A DNA stretch of 64,000 nucleotides from Jeongeupia sp. USM3. GTDB taxonomy: Bacteria; Pseudomonadota; Gammaproteobacteria; Burkholderiales; Chitinibacteraceae. The DNA lies in assembly GCF_001808185.1 (NCBI RefSeq), contig NZ_CP017668.1, positions 434,001 through 498,000 on the forward strand, read 5' to 3'. Shown piece after piece: positions 1 through 11,001 of the stretch. Every line of letters starts with the position of its first letter. Position 1 is the stretch's first letter. The notes under the pieces are model-generated. The model worked only from the letters and a program-made list of their open reading frames with translations, had not been told where the DNA came from and searched no databases. The position numbers and the translations under genes were made by a program.

Positions 1-199
1 CGTCGTTGATGAACAGCACTTCGTAGGATTTGCCGAGCGCATCGAGTGCCGGGTACAGGCGGTCGAACAGTGCGGCGAGGCCATCCTCTTCGTTGTAGAC
101 GGGGATGACGATGGAAACGGTAGGTTCGGACATGGGCTGCGTATCGGTGGCGTCTGTGTCGAATGATGCGGCGGCAGGTTTAAGCGGCGATGAAGTCAT
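1..199 (-). CDS. arnC: ArnC-like family 2 glycosyltransferase, N-terminal fragment
   Basis: Only the first ~66 codons are in the window; the gene continues past the left edge. The reading begins VSIVIPVYNEEDGLAALFD and continues to EVLFIND, the classic start of a GT2 fold as in undecaprenyl-phosphate 4-deoxy-4-formamido-L-arabinose transferase. In that family the enzyme loads the sugar onto undecaprenyl phosphate at the inner membrane. I prefer the ATG at 199, 6 bases after the arnB stop with a GAGG about 12 bases upstream. The ATG at 133 starts nearer the conserved core but has no ribosome site. ArnC is inferred from position behind arnB and arnT; another GT2 is possible. Confidence 0.75.
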   Translation of the reverse strand, partial: MTSSPLKPAAASFDTDATDTQPMSEPTVSIVIPVYNEEDGLAALFDRLYPALDALGKSYEVLFIND

Positions 200-205
200 C
201 GGCGT

Positions 206-1330
206 TCACGCCCTCAGCACCGGCGTCAGTATGGCGGAAAGCGCATCGCAGACGCGATCGACGTCCGATTCGATCATTGCAGGAAACAGCGGCAGACTGA
301 TCGTGCTGGCGCCGACGCGCTCGGTATGCGGGTACATGCCGTCCGTATAACCAAGGCCGCGGTAGTAGCTGAACAAGTGCAGCGCCGGGTAGTGGACGCC
401 GACGCCGACGCCGGCTTCCTTCATCCGGGCGATGAACTCGCCACGCGAAATGCTCATCCGCTCGAGCGGCAGCAGCACCTGAAACATGTGCCAGTTGCTC
501 TCGCTCGATTCGAGCGGCAGTGCGAGTCCGAGCCCGCGGTCGATCCTGGCAAAGTAGCGATCGGCCAGTTCGGTACGGCGCTTGTTGAAGGCGTCGAGCC
601 GCTTCAGCTGGCCGAGGCCGACTGCGGCGGCAACGTCGGTGAGGTTGTACTTGCCGCCGGGGAGGTCGACATCCATCGTGCCGTCCGGCAACCGGGTGAC
701 GCCCTGCAGGCGCCACTTCTCGAACAGCCGCGCCTCTTCCGGCGTGTTCATCACCAGTGCGCCGCCCTCGATCGTCGTCATGTTCTTGTTCGGGTGGAAA
801 GACACCGAGCAGAGGTCGCCGAAGCTGCCGATGCGCCGGCCGTTCCAGCTGGCACCCTGCGACTGGGCGGCGTCCTCGATCACGCGCAAGCCGTGTCTGC
901 CGGCGATGTCGTAGAGCCGGTCGCGATCGACCGGCAGGCCGGCGAGGTCGACCGGCAGGATCGCCCGCGTGCGCGGGGTGATCGCGGCTTCGACGAGGTC
1001 GAGATCGATGTTACGCGTGGCCGGATCGATGTCGACGAAGACCGGCTTGCCGCCGGCGTTGATGATGACGTTGCTTGTCGCGACCCAGGTCATCGCCGTG
1101 GTGATGACTTCGTCGCCGGGTGCGAGGCCGATCAGCCGCAGCGCGATCTCCATCGCGCCGGTGGCCGACGTGACGACACGGACCGGCCGGCCGCCGAAGT
1201 AGCCGGACAGCGCGGCCTCGAGCGCCGCAACCCTGGGGCCGCTGGTGATCCAGCCCGAGCGCAGCACGTCGGCGACGTCGGCAATGGTTTCTTCGTCGAT
1301 GGTCGGGCGGGTAAAGGGCAGAAAGTCCAT
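206..1330 (-). CDS. arnB: UDP-4-amino-4-deoxy-L-arabinose aminotransferase (DegT/DnrJ/EryC1 family)
   Basis: A 374-residue PLP-dependent sugar aminotransferase. Known role of ArnB: it transfers the amino group of glutamate to UDP-4-keto-pentose, giving UDP-L-Ara4N for lipid A modification and cationic peptide resistance. Visible marks are the N-terminal PFTRPTIDEETIADV segment, the GAMEIALR helix near residue 58, the EDAAQSQGA cofactor segment near residues 152-160, and SFHPNKNMTT with K182 as the likely Schiff-base lysine. It lies 26 bases after arnT and directly before the arnC-like start, so the three look co-transcribed leftward. Related DegT enzymes make other amino sugars; neighbours favour ArnB. 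Confidence 0.85.
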   Translation of the reverse strand: MDFLPFTRPTIDEETIADVADVLRSGWITSGPRVAALEAALSGYFGGRPVRVVTSATGAMEIALRLIGLAPGDEVITTAMTWVATSNVIINAGGKPVFVDIDPATRNIDLDLVEAAITPRTRAILPVDLAGLPVDRDRLYDIAGRHGLRVIEDAAQSQGASWNGRRIGSFGDLCSVSFHPNKNMTTIEGGALVMNTPEEARLFEKWRLQGVTRLPDGTMDVDLPGGKYNLTDVAAAVGLGQLKRLDAFNKRRTELADRYFARIDRGLGLALPLESSESNWHMFQVLLPLERMSISRGEFIARMKEAGVGVGVHYPALHLFSYYRGLGYTDGMYPHTERVGASTISLPLFPAMIESDVDRVCDALSAILTPVLRA

Positions 1331-1356
1331 GGCGTGTCTCGATCGTTCCGTTTCGC

Positions 1357-3030
1357 TCAGCGTGTGGCCGAAGCAGGGCGGGTGATGACGATGCGGCGCG
1401 GGTCGCGGGCGATGACCTGCATCGGCAACCCATGCTGCTGCAACTGGCGGAAGCGGTCCGGATTGGTGATCGCAACCGGCGCCGGGTCGTCGCGCCAGCG
1501 CCGGAAGAATTCGTCGTCCCGCATCAGCTTGCCGGCCTCGTGCCGCTGGCCGAGTTCGAATTCGTCGACGTATTCGACCAGTTGCACCGGCCGCTTCAGG
1601 TAGAACGGCACGGTCTGGTCATAGTAACGGTACATGTACACGGTACTGCCGGGCTGCAGTTGCGGCTTGATCGCCTCGATCAGGTAATAGCTCGAGTTGG
1701 TCGCGGCAAAGGCGTTGTGACCCAGCATCGGGATCTGTGCGCCGATCAGCCCGGTAGCGGCGAGTGCGATCAGCGTCAGGTCGAAGCGCCGGCGCAATGC
1801 GCTCCAGAGTGCGGCTGCGGCAAGTGCGGTGATGATGCCGCCACCGACCAGCGCCCACTCGGAAAACGCCGCATTGTAGATCTGCGGCGTCTTGTCACTG
1901 CCCTTGGCGGCGATGAACGGTACCGCGGCCATCAGCGCGATGCCGAGTGCCAGCATCGTACCGCTGAGCCAGAGCCAGCTGCGGCGGCGCAGGTCGGTCA
2001 GCACGAAGCCCGCCAACAGCGCCAGCGCCGGGAACATCGGCAGGATGTAGGACGGCAGCTTCGACTGCGACTTGGAGAAGAACAGGAAAATCAGCACGGC
2101 CCAGACCAGCAGGAAGCGCTGGGGCTGGAAGTGCCGGATGCCGTCACGCTGCCAGCCGGCACGGGCGATCTGCGGCAGCAGCGCGGCCCACGGCAGCATG
2201 CCGGCGATCAGGAGCGGGATGAAGTAATACCACGCGCCGTCGCGGCGGGCGGTGTCGGTGGCGAAGCGCTGGAAGTGCTCGTGAATGAAGAAGAACTGCG
2301 CGAACTCCGGATTGGTGCGCGACACCATCACGAACCACGGCGCGGTAATCAGCAGCAGCAGCGCGATGCCCTTGACGAAGTGCATCCGCCTCCATGGTTT
2401 CCAGTCGCGGGCCCACAGCGAGTAGACCAGCAGCGTGCCACCGGGAAAAACGAGCCCGATCAGCCCCTTGGACATGATCGCCAGTGCGATCGCCCCCCAG
2501 GCGACCAGCATTGCATTGCGGTTCTCGCGCGCCGTGGCGTCATCCAGCTGCGCCCAGACAAAGGCAAACAGCGCGATCGCCAGAAAACTCGATACGCCCA
2601 TGTCGAGCGACAGGAAGTGGCCGTTACCGATCCACCAGAGGCTGCTGGCGAGGATGGCCGCAGCGCCGACCGCCCGGGTCTCGGCGTCGGGCTTGCGCCG
2701 GAACAGCCGCTTGGCGGTGAAATACAGTGCGATGACGGCCAGAAAGCCGGTCAGCCCGGGCCACAGCCGGGCGGCAAACTCGGTTTCGCCGAACAGCTTG
2801 AAGTTGGTCGCCGTCGCCCAGTACTGCAGCGCCGGCTTCTCGAAATACTTGATCGCGTTGAGTCGCGGCGTCAGCCAGTCACCGCTGGCCAGCATCTCGC
2901 GGCCGATCTCGGCATATCGGCCCTCGTCAGGCGAAATCAGCTTGCGGTAGCCAAGCGTGCTGAACCAGAGAACGGCAAAGCAGAGCAGCAGCAGCCACTT
3001 GGGCCAGCGCTTGTGGGCAAAATCGGTCAT
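1357..3030 (-). CDS. arnT: Lipid A aminoarabinosyl transferase, ArnT family membrane glycosyltransferase
   Basis: A 557-residue integral membrane protein of the GT-C/PMT fold. ArnT moves L-Ara4N from undecaprenyl phosphate to lipid A on the periplasmic face. After TM1 (about residues 12-30) comes the acidic catalytic loop SPDEGRYAEIGREML, then YFEKPALQYW, both typical of ArnT. Many hydrophobic segments follow, then a soluble C-terminal domain with YMYRYYDQTVPFYLKRP. I use the ATG at 3030, preceded by GGAA; an in-frame TTG at 3045 is less likely. It is the first gene of the leftward arnT-arnB-arnC set. Upstream I see no obvious PmrA-type box. Confidence 0.88.
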   Translation of the reverse strand: MTDFAHKRWPKWLLLLCFAVLWFSTLGYRKLISPDEGRYAEIGREMLASGDWLTPRLNAIKYFEKPALQYWATATNFKLFGETEFAARLWPGLTGFLAVIALYFTAKRLFRRKPDAETRAVGAAAILASSLWWIGNGHFLSLDMGVSSFLAIALFAFVWAQLDDATARENRNAMLVAWGAIALAIMSKGLIGLVFPGGTLLVYSLWARDWKPWRRMHFVKGIALLLLITAPWFVMVSRTNPEFAQFFFIHEHFQRFATDTARRDGAWYYFIPLLIAGMLPWAALLPQIARAGWQRDGIRHFQPQRFLLVWAVLIFLFFSKSQSKLPSYILPMFPALALLAGFVLTDLRRRSWLWLSGTMLALGIALMAAVPFIAAKGSDKTPQIYNAAFSEWALVGGGIITALAAAALWSALRRRFDLTLIALAATGLIGAQIPMLGHNAFAATNSSYYLIEAIKPQLQPGSTVYMYRYYDQTVPFYLKRPVQLVEYVDEFELGQRHEAGKLMRDDEFFRRWRDDPAPVAITNPDRFRQLQQHGLPMQVIARDPRRIVITRPASATR

Positions 3031-3122
3031 GCAGGGTTCCGGCAAAAGGAAGGTGGTGCTGCCATATTCTTGTCAGCGCGTGAGGCGCCGACACGATAGG
3101 CGAAAACACTAGGCGTCGCCAG

Positions 3123-3746
3123 TTAAGCGAGCGTGAAGCGCCGGTTTTTCAGCAGGATCAGCACCGCGCCGCTGCCGCCATCTGCCGGCCGCGCCTGACT
3201 GAAGGCCAGCACTTCGTCGCGCTGGACCAGCCAGTTGCGCAGCTTGTGCTTGAGCACCGGCTCCTTGTTCCGCGAGCTCAGCCCCTTGCCGTGGATGATG
3301 CGCACGCACCGCAGTCGGGCCGTCTGGGCCGCGTGGAGAAACTCGCCGACCTGCCGGCGCGCGCTGTCGCTGTCGCTGCCGTGCAGGTCGAGCTCGGCCT
3401 GCGCCAGCCAGTGGCCGCGTCGCAGCTTCCTGAGCGTGTCGAGCCGCTGCCCGGGGCGCAGATACAGCAGCTCCTCGCCGGCGGAGAGCTCGTCCCAGGG
3501 CCAGAAATCGCTCATCGCATCGACTGTCGATGCATCGCCGGTCGATGCGCGCGCCTGCGGCCAGGGGCTCGGCGGCGTCGCCGGGTGATGGTGCTGGCCG
3601 GGCAGGCGCAATGGCCGGGTGCCGGCCGTTGCACGTAAAAACAGCTCGTGGTCGCTCGGCGCCGCCGGTGGCGGCGGTGCGGCGGGGGCGGTGGCTTGCA
3701 GTTGCTTCTTGAGTTGCTTGAGTCGGCGGCGGTTCTGGCTGTCCAT
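3123..3746 (-). CDS. Smr/MutS2-domain protein (putative endonuclease SmrA/SmrB-like)
   Basis: A 207-residue protein. The N-terminal 60 residues are basic and proline/alanine-rich. The C-terminal half is a Smr domain: ELDLHGSDSDSARRQV carries the DLHG signature, followed by CVRIIHGKGLSS (the HGKG motif) and an LKNRR end. Smr proteins are nucleases or nucleic-acid binders; E. coli SmrB cleaves mRNA at collided ribosomes. The start at 3746 (MDSQNRRRLKQLKKQL) fits family N-termini better than the upstream start at 3812, which would add a cysteine/proline-rich non-conserved stretch. It is transcribed leftward with its own upstream region. Which Smr subgroup it belongs to is unclear. Confidence 0.8.
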   Translation of the reverse strand: MDSQNRRRLKQLKKQLQATAPAAPPPPAAPSDHELFLRATAGTRPLRLPGQHHHPATPPSPWPQARASTGDASTVDAMSDFWPWDELSAGEELLYLRPGQRLDTLRKLRRGHWLAQAELDLHGSDSDSARRQVGEFLHAAQTARLRCVRIIHGKGLSSRNKEPVLKHKLRNWLVQRDEVLAFSQARPADGGSGAVLILLKNRRFTLA

Positions 3747-4127
3747 GACGTCGATGCATGATCGCGGAGGCGCACATTGTGACGGCAAATGGCCGAAAAC
3801 GCCGGTTTGCATCGAGCAGCCCGAGCGCCGGCGCGGTGATGATCGCCGTCATCGGGCGTGCAAGCCGGCGCCGCAGCGACCGGAATTAGCCGGCCGGTGA
3901 CTCCGCTGCCATTGACGGTACGGCCGTTTCGAGCGCCCGCAAGCTGCCAGGCCGTGGTGACGCAGGCAGCGCTCGAGTCCGGACCTGGAAACCGTGGCGT
4001 GAGGAATTCGCGCACGGCCGCCTGGCGCTACCCGCTTCGGAGGCGGGCTCGAATTATCTTCGGGATGCAACAGCTGACCGACAGATTTGCTCTGTCGGCA
4101 GCGTGTTCAGTCCAGTTCAAAAAGTGG
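3747..4127. other. Intergenic stretch without a recognisable gene
   Basis: About 380 bases between the Smr gene and the DUF1254 gene, both leftward. Short frames here are low-quality and not family-like. The right part holds the hairpin at 4078-4098. The left part should contain the promoter of the Smr gene, but no clear -35/-10 pair stands out. Confidence 0.6.
4078..4098 (-). terminator. Hairpin downstream of the DUF1254 pair
   Basis: CCGACAGA and TCTGTCGG form a perfect 8-bp stem around a 5-base loop, 30 bases after the stop of the leftward DUF1254 gene. There is no T-run, so it is either a weak terminator or a 3'-end stabilising hairpin. Confidence 0.4.
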
Positions 4128-5582
4128 TCATTGCCTGACCAGTTCGAAATCAGGCATTTTGAATGACTTGTTGTTGAATTCTTCGGTTGGCCCGTAAAGC
4201 CGGACGGCCGGGAGTGGTCGCTTCCCTTCGGTGGGAATCCAGTTGGCTTCCTCACCGGCGGGAGCTGCAGGCCCGACGTACAGCGTAACGCTGCCATCTG
4301 CATTTTTCTTCATCTTTGGAAGATCATACGAAGAAAGGGTCGTTCTGTTTGACTTCGTATAGATGAAGGAATTGGTGGCGCGGTCGTAAACGGTGACGGC
4401 CCAGAATTGTTTGACCGGCATGTTTGCAGGCACAGTCACCTTGTAGGTTTTCCCGGCCGCCAATGCGTCCCCATTTTTATCGCGAAGCGCCATCAGGTAG
4501 GCTGTCGGTGGTTTGTCCGAAACTTCTTTGGGTACATACGTGCACCAGAAGTACATCATCGCGCGCATGTCGATTGCAATGCGATCCCCGTCGTCGTATG
4601 TGAACTTTTTATTCTTGTCTGGCAGCAGTAGCGATGCGTAATGGCGATCAGGCCAGATCATCGCTTCCTGCGGCAAATTGTCGAACCGAGACTGGAGGTA
4701 GGCCCAGGCGTCGACAGCGGCCTGGCGCATGGCCTTCTTGGTTGTTTCATCCGGATTGAACGGCTTGCCGCGTTCGATGCCCAGCGTCGACAGCATGCCC
4801 ATGATCACCTTGTAATCCGGGCTGCTCGGCTCGTAGGTGAAGATGTCGTATACGTCGTTGAAGTAGCGCTCGTCATAGAATGGCAGCGTGGCGTAACGCT
4901 CGTTGGCAGGATCGACAAAACGTTGTTTGGGCGGGTTTGCGGACTGCGACAGGTTGTACATCTTGAGATGCTTCGAATACGCGTATGCATCTTTGGCGGT
5001 TTTGCCTTTGGCAATCACGGAGCGGAACGCAAGGGCGATGCGGTAGCTTGGCGACTTGACCTGGATGTATCCTTTCGGAACCGTGCCTGCATAGCCAGGC
5101 GGCGTGAACAGGTATTTGCCACCCTTGCCCTTGTCCAGTCCGGATGGCCCGACGTCCGCAATCGTGAGTTGCCACGCATCGACAACCTGACCGTAGAGGC
5201 TGCCATCCGGGCCGGCCGGCGGAAGCTCGAGGACAACAGGCTCCTTCTTGAGGTCGGCAAACGCGGTGATATAAGGCGTTGTGCTGTTCGCGGTAATTGC
5301 CTCCAACTTCGGCGTAGCTGGTGTCGAATAGGCAATGATGTCGTTGTCTTTCAGGCCGAGGTCGTCAAAGGCCGCGCTTCGAAACCGGTAAATTGCCACA
5401 GCAGGCAATGCCCACAATGCCACCTCAAAGGCGCGCTGGTATTTGACCTGATAACTCAGGTCAGGCGCGGAAGCCTTCGATCCGATTGGCGGCTGGCCGC
5501 CCAATGGTTCGGTCTGGGCCGTCGCGGCAGTAAAGGCGACCATGAGGCAAAGGCTGGCCGCCGTCATTTTGAGTGTTGTCAT
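4128..5582 (-). CDS. Secreted DUF1254/DUF1214 protein, second copy
   Basis: A 484-residue protein with a Sec signal peptide (cleavage likely after AATAQ near residue 23). An N-terminal DUF1254 region contains YRFRSAAFDDLGLKDNDIIAYSTPATP and later QVVDAWQLTIADVGPSG. A C-terminal DUF1214 region contains KQFWAVTVYDRATNSFIYTKSNRTTLSS and PAGEEANWIPTEG. The biochemical role of this family is not established. It starts 33 bases after the stop of a paralogue of the same architecture (5616-7031), so the pair probably arose by duplication and is co-transcribed. The AGGAACC ribosome site supports the start. Conserved NWxP and drug-like substrate roles have been speculated for the family but nothing here decides it. 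Confidence 0.8.
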   Translation of the reverse strand: MTTLKMTAASLCLMVAFTAATAQTEPLGGQPPIGSKASAPDLSYQVKYQRAFEVALWALPAVAIYRFRSAAFDDLGLKDNDIIAYSTPATPKLEAITANSTTPYITAFADLKKEPVVLELPPAGPDGSLYGQVVDAWQLTIADVGPSGLDKGKGGKYLFTPPGYAGTVPKGYIQVKSPSYRIALAFRSVIAKGKTAKDAYAYSKHLKMYNLSQSANPPKQRFVDPANERYATLPFYDERYFNDVYDIFTYEPSSPDYKVIMGMLSTLGIERGKPFNPDETTKKAMRQAAVDAWAYLQSRFDNLPQEAMIWPDRHYASLLLPDKNKKFTYDDGDRIAIDMRAMMYFWCTYVPKEVSDKPPTAYLMALRDKNGDALAAGKTYKVTVPANMPVKQFWAVTVYDRATNSFIYTKSNRTTLSSYDLPKMKKNADGSVTLYVGPAAPAGEEANWIPTEGKRPLPAVRLYGPTEEFNNKSFKMPDFELVRQ

Positions 5583-5615
5583 GAACGGTTCCTGGGCGGA
5601 GAGGGGGAATGTCGC

Positions 5616-7031
5616 TTAGTTGACCTTGTGCAATTGCGGCAAAGCCCATTTGCCGGACAGGATGTCATCCGAAGGCTGATACAGGCGCAAAATCACATAA
5701 AAATTGCCGCTCGGTGCGGGGAGCCAGTTGGCCGCGTTTTCGCCGGCCGGTTTGCTGTGCGAGATCGGAATGGTGATCGAGCCATCCGGCGCAGCCTTCA
5801 ATCCCGGCGTATCGGTGCCGACCTTGTAACGGCCAATCTCATTGTTCACCAGCATCTTGTCATCGGCGTTGTACATCGTCAGTGACCAGAAGGCGCCTAC
5901 GGGCGGCGCGGAGTCGAGCTTGACGGCGTAGCGATTGGCGCCGTTGAGTGTCTGGCCTGTGCTGTCGGTATAACGAATGGGATACATCGCCTCGCGCTCG
6001 CCTTGCCCGCCGAGGTAGGGCCCGGCAACCATGGCGCGCAGCGGGTAATTGAAGCCAAAGTTGTCGAGCCCCGTTACCCAGTTCCAGCCATTGCGCACCG
6101 ACGATGTGCTCGCAAACGACGATACTGCGACCGCGGGTGCATCCTTTAACCCTTCGATCATGCCTTTGCGGGTGGCGGGGTCGAGCTTTTTGCTGTCGAA
6201 GCCTTTCTCGGTCAGGCCGACGCGCGCGAACTGGGCAAACAGCGCCCGGTCTGCGGGCTTGACCGCGTTGTTCTTGAGTGCGGCGGCCAGCTCGGTGAAG
6301 AAGCCGAGCTCAGCGTTGCCGGTTTGGGGGAGGGCCGGCAGGCGTTCAAGCTTGCTGGTTTTTCCGCTTGCCGGGGTGACCGAGAATTTCTTCTGAAGCG
6401 CGAGCACGGGAGTGGTGTCTTCTCCCTGTTTGACGTGCAGCCGCCCCCACAGCCAGACTTTTCGCGTTGTGACATCCAGACGCTTGGCGTCTTTCGGCAG
6501 CGCCCCCTTCCAGCCGGGCGGCACCAGCACATACTTGCCGGCTTTTGTTCCGGTGGTGCGGCGGCCAATGTAGTGTTCCAGCTCCTGCCACATGTTGAAA
6601 ACGTCGATGACGTAGTACCGATCACGGGTGTCAGGCACCGTCAGGATGTATGGCTCGTTCAGGTCAAGCACCGCACTCATGTAGTAGGTGTCATTGTTGG
6701 CGGTGGGCATGTCCGTCGCAGCCGGCGTGGCTAGCGAGGTCGCCCAGCCGATCTGCCCCAAGGGGGCGCGATAGCTGGTTGCAGGTTTTGGGGACGGGGT
6801 GTCGGTGTACTCACGAGCGACCCGCTCCATCCTGACCAACGGGTAACCCCAGTTGTAGGCGGCAATGGCCAGACTGTAGCCGTCGGCCTGCAGTCCCTTG
6901 TGGATCACTTCAGGCGTTGCCGGGGTCGTTAGCAGAAGGTCGGGAGGGGGATTGCCTTGAGCGCTCACATGGCCGCTCGCGGCAAGGCAAAGTGCAATGA
7001 CGTTCAATTTTATCGCCTTGGAAAGGTGCAT
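5616..7031 (-). CDS. Secreted DUF1254/DUF1214 protein, first copy
   Basis: A 471-residue protein with a clear signal peptide (MHLSKAIKLNVIALCLAASG, then HVSAQG). The DUF1254 half shows YNWGYPLVRMERVAREYTD and NNDTYYMSAVLDLNEPYI followed by RYYVIDVFNMWQELEHYIGRR. The DUF1214 half shows GAFWSLTMYNADDKMLVNNE and KPAGENAANWLPAPSGNFY. The start at 7031 is fixed by AAGGAG 7 bases upstream; the upstream in-frame ATG at 7160 would add 43 unlikely residues. It leads a two-gene leftward unit with its paralogue. Function is unknown; both copies are exported, so an envelope or periplasmic role is inferred. Confidence 0.82.
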   Translation of the reverse strand: MHLSKAIKLNVIALCLAASGHVSAQGNPPPDLLLTTPATPEVIHKGLQADGYSLAIAAYNWGYPLVRMERVAREYTDTPSPKPATSYRAPLGQIGWATSLATPAATDMPTANNDTYYMSAVLDLNEPYILTVPDTRDRYYVIDVFNMWQELEHYIGRRTTGTKAGKYVLVPPGWKGALPKDAKRLDVTTRKVWLWGRLHVKQGEDTTPVLALQKKFSVTPASGKTSKLERLPALPQTGNAELGFFTELAAALKNNAVKPADRALFAQFARVGLTEKGFDSKKLDPATRKGMIEGLKDAPAVAVSSFASTSSVRNGWNWVTGLDNFGFNYPLRAMVAGPYLGGQGEREAMYPIRYTDSTGQTLNGANRYAVKLDSAPPVGAFWSLTMYNADDKMLVNNEIGRYKVGTDTPGLKAAPDGSITIPISHSKPAGENAANWLPAPSGNFYVILRLYQPSDDILSGKWALPQLHKVN

Positions 7032-7450
7032 TGTATTCTCCTTTGGATTGCGAATCGGTGGGGGCTGAAAAATCGGCGCGGGGCGGAATGGTGTCCGGTC
7101 ATCGAAAAAGCAAGTATAGATTCGTCGGGCTTGTTCGGGGGGGCGTGCGAAAAATGGCAAGCACCATATTGTTACCCCCTATGGCCGCCTAGAGCGCTCT
7201 GTATAAAAACCCACGACCATGTTTGTAAGCTGCTGTCCGGCATGGTGAGTATGCTTTCCACGGCATTGGATGGATTTGAGCGCTGTACGCGTGAAACGCT
7301 GCATATCGATTGTGAAGCTTGGAAATTACTGACGCATTATAAGCCAATGCAATTAGTAGTGTTTTCTCTGTGGACTGCGAAATAATATTTCCCTGTGATG
7401 CCTCGATGGCGCCGAAGCGACGTCAACCCGTCATGAGTGGCAGTACTCTC
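7032..7450. other. Gene-free, AT-richer upstream region of the DUF1254 pair
   Basis: About 420 bases with no credible gene. It is clearly more AT-rich than its surroundings and includes the 10-base palindrome AGAGCGCTCT at 7191-7200 followed by TATAAAAACC. It should hold the promoter of the leftward DUF1254 operon. No operator family could be assigned. Confidence 0.5.
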
Positions 7451-7454
7451 TAGA

Positions 7455-7663
7455 GTCCGGCACCCGATACTAACGGTTTTTTCATCGCCAATTGCTTTCA
7501 CAAGCCGAAGGCGTCAGCCCACCTCAAGCCTTTTCCGGCCGCTTCTCGTTGCATTTCTGCCGCCAAACCTCGATCAGCACCCGCGCATGCGCCGGGTTAG
7601 TGAAGCAGTGCTCCTTCCTGCATTCGTCCCGCAGCCGGCCGTCGGAACGGCTCGATGTCGGGC
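7455..7663 (-). pseudogene. Decayed fragment of an IS3-family transposase (OrfB C-terminus)
   Basis: Read on the minus strand, 7640 to 7524 encodes GRLRDECRKEHCFTNPAHAR, then VLIEVWRQKCNEKRP, a stop, and GGLTP. This matches the conserved C-terminal part of IS3-family integrase-type transposases, where the order is FNGRLRDEC, a helix with ARxxIExWRxxYNExRPH, then GxLTP. Here a stop replaces the serine/leucine stretch before GGLTP. Just upstream (7664-7641) an IEPF-like remnant of the IESFNGR motif is one base out of frame. Nothing else of the element and no terminal repeats are visible. It is a relic of an old insertion next to mutS. Confidence 0.78.
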
Positions 7664-7750
7664 GCTTGCGACTTTCTTGCCATATCTGAGGTCTCCCTCA
7701 AGGTAAAATCTCGCTGATTGGCTCCCCAGTATTAGACAGGCATTAGAGAA

Positions 7751-10327
<2,577 letters not shown>

Positions 10328-10410
10328 AGTACAAATTAACAACCAGGCCGATTTAAGCGTTTGCTGAACTAGGCTAAAAACAGATCAGCAGCGTATCGAG
10401 GAGCAACAAC

Positions 10411-10866
10411 GTGGAAGCCGTACAAAGTCCGAACGGACATGCAGATAGTGATGAATGGGATATCGACGAGGGTATCGCCCGTTTTCTGGGGGCTCACCCG
10501 GGTGACGAGACGATCCGTCTGGCCGACGTGCGCGACAAGGCCGCGACCGAACTGACACGCCTCGGCGACGAGATCGGCGCCTGCCTTGACAGGCTGGCCG
10601 TGCGTATTCCGCCGGCCGTGCAGCTGTACAGCAGCGCCGATGGCAGGATCGTCGTCGGCAGTGAACATGCGGCAAAGGATGCCATCGAAGCCAGCCTCAA
10701 CGGCGACACCCGGGTCCTGAAAATGTTCAAGGAAGTCGAGGTGCTTTACGACATCCTGCGCAAGGCCGAACTGCGCGGGACCGGGCGGTTCGAGAGCCAG
10801 CACTTCAATCTCGGGTTGACCAGCCTGGGTTGCATTGCGTTCTTTACCGAAAGCGCCGAAAGCTGA
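10411..10866 (+). CDS. Conserved-looking small protein of unknown function
   Basis: 151 residues, GTG start with GAGGAG 7 bases upstream. I do not recognise a family. The protein is acidic at the N-terminus (DSDEWDIDEGIARFLGAHPG), then probably helical, with DGRIVVGSEHAAKDAIEAS mid-protein and a hydrophobic C-terminus (FNLGLTSLGCIAFF). There is no signal peptide or membrane anchor apart from that last patch. It stands alone between mutS and rluB and is followed by a good terminator, so it is probably its own transcription unit or a mutS tail gene. Codon use matches the neighbours, which supports a real gene. Confidence 0.75.
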   Translation: MEAVQSPNGHADSDEWDIDEGIARFLGAHPGDETIRLADVRDKAATELTRLGDEIGACLDRLAVRIPPAVQLYSSADGRIVVGSEHAAKDAIEASLNGDTRVLKMFKEVEVLYDILRKAELRGTGRFESQHFNLGLTSLGCIAFFTESAES

Positions 10867-10885
10867 CCGGTTCGGCCTGCCGTTT

Positions 10886-10918
10886 GACAGGGCCGCCCGC
10901 GAGCGGCCCTGTTTGCTT
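10886..10918 (+). terminator. Rho-independent terminator after the small unknown gene
   Basis: CAGGGCCGC and GCGGCCCTG form a perfect 9-bp stem around a 6-base loop, followed by TTTGCTT. It begins about 20 bases after the stop at 10866. Confidence 0.8.
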
Positions 10919-10967
10919 GTCGCCCCGCGATCGAACGGCCGGCATCAACGGGCGCGGCGAAGCACGA

Positions 10968-10973
10968 TATAAT
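10968..10973 (+). promoter_or_regulatory. Consensus -10 box upstream of rluB
   Basis: A perfect TATAAT lies 29 bases before the rluB ATG, in a short region just after a terminator, so this is a likely promoter element. No good -35 hexamer is visible at the usual spacing. Confidence 0.5.
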
Positions 10974-11001
10974 CGTCTGTTATTTCCGGATTTGCCTTTC
11001 G

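Noticed and set aside
3109..4015. Several overlapping frames around the Smr gene, up to 247 codons
   Set aside because: They are shadows of the Smr frame and its upstream spacer with arginine/proline-rich non-family translations.
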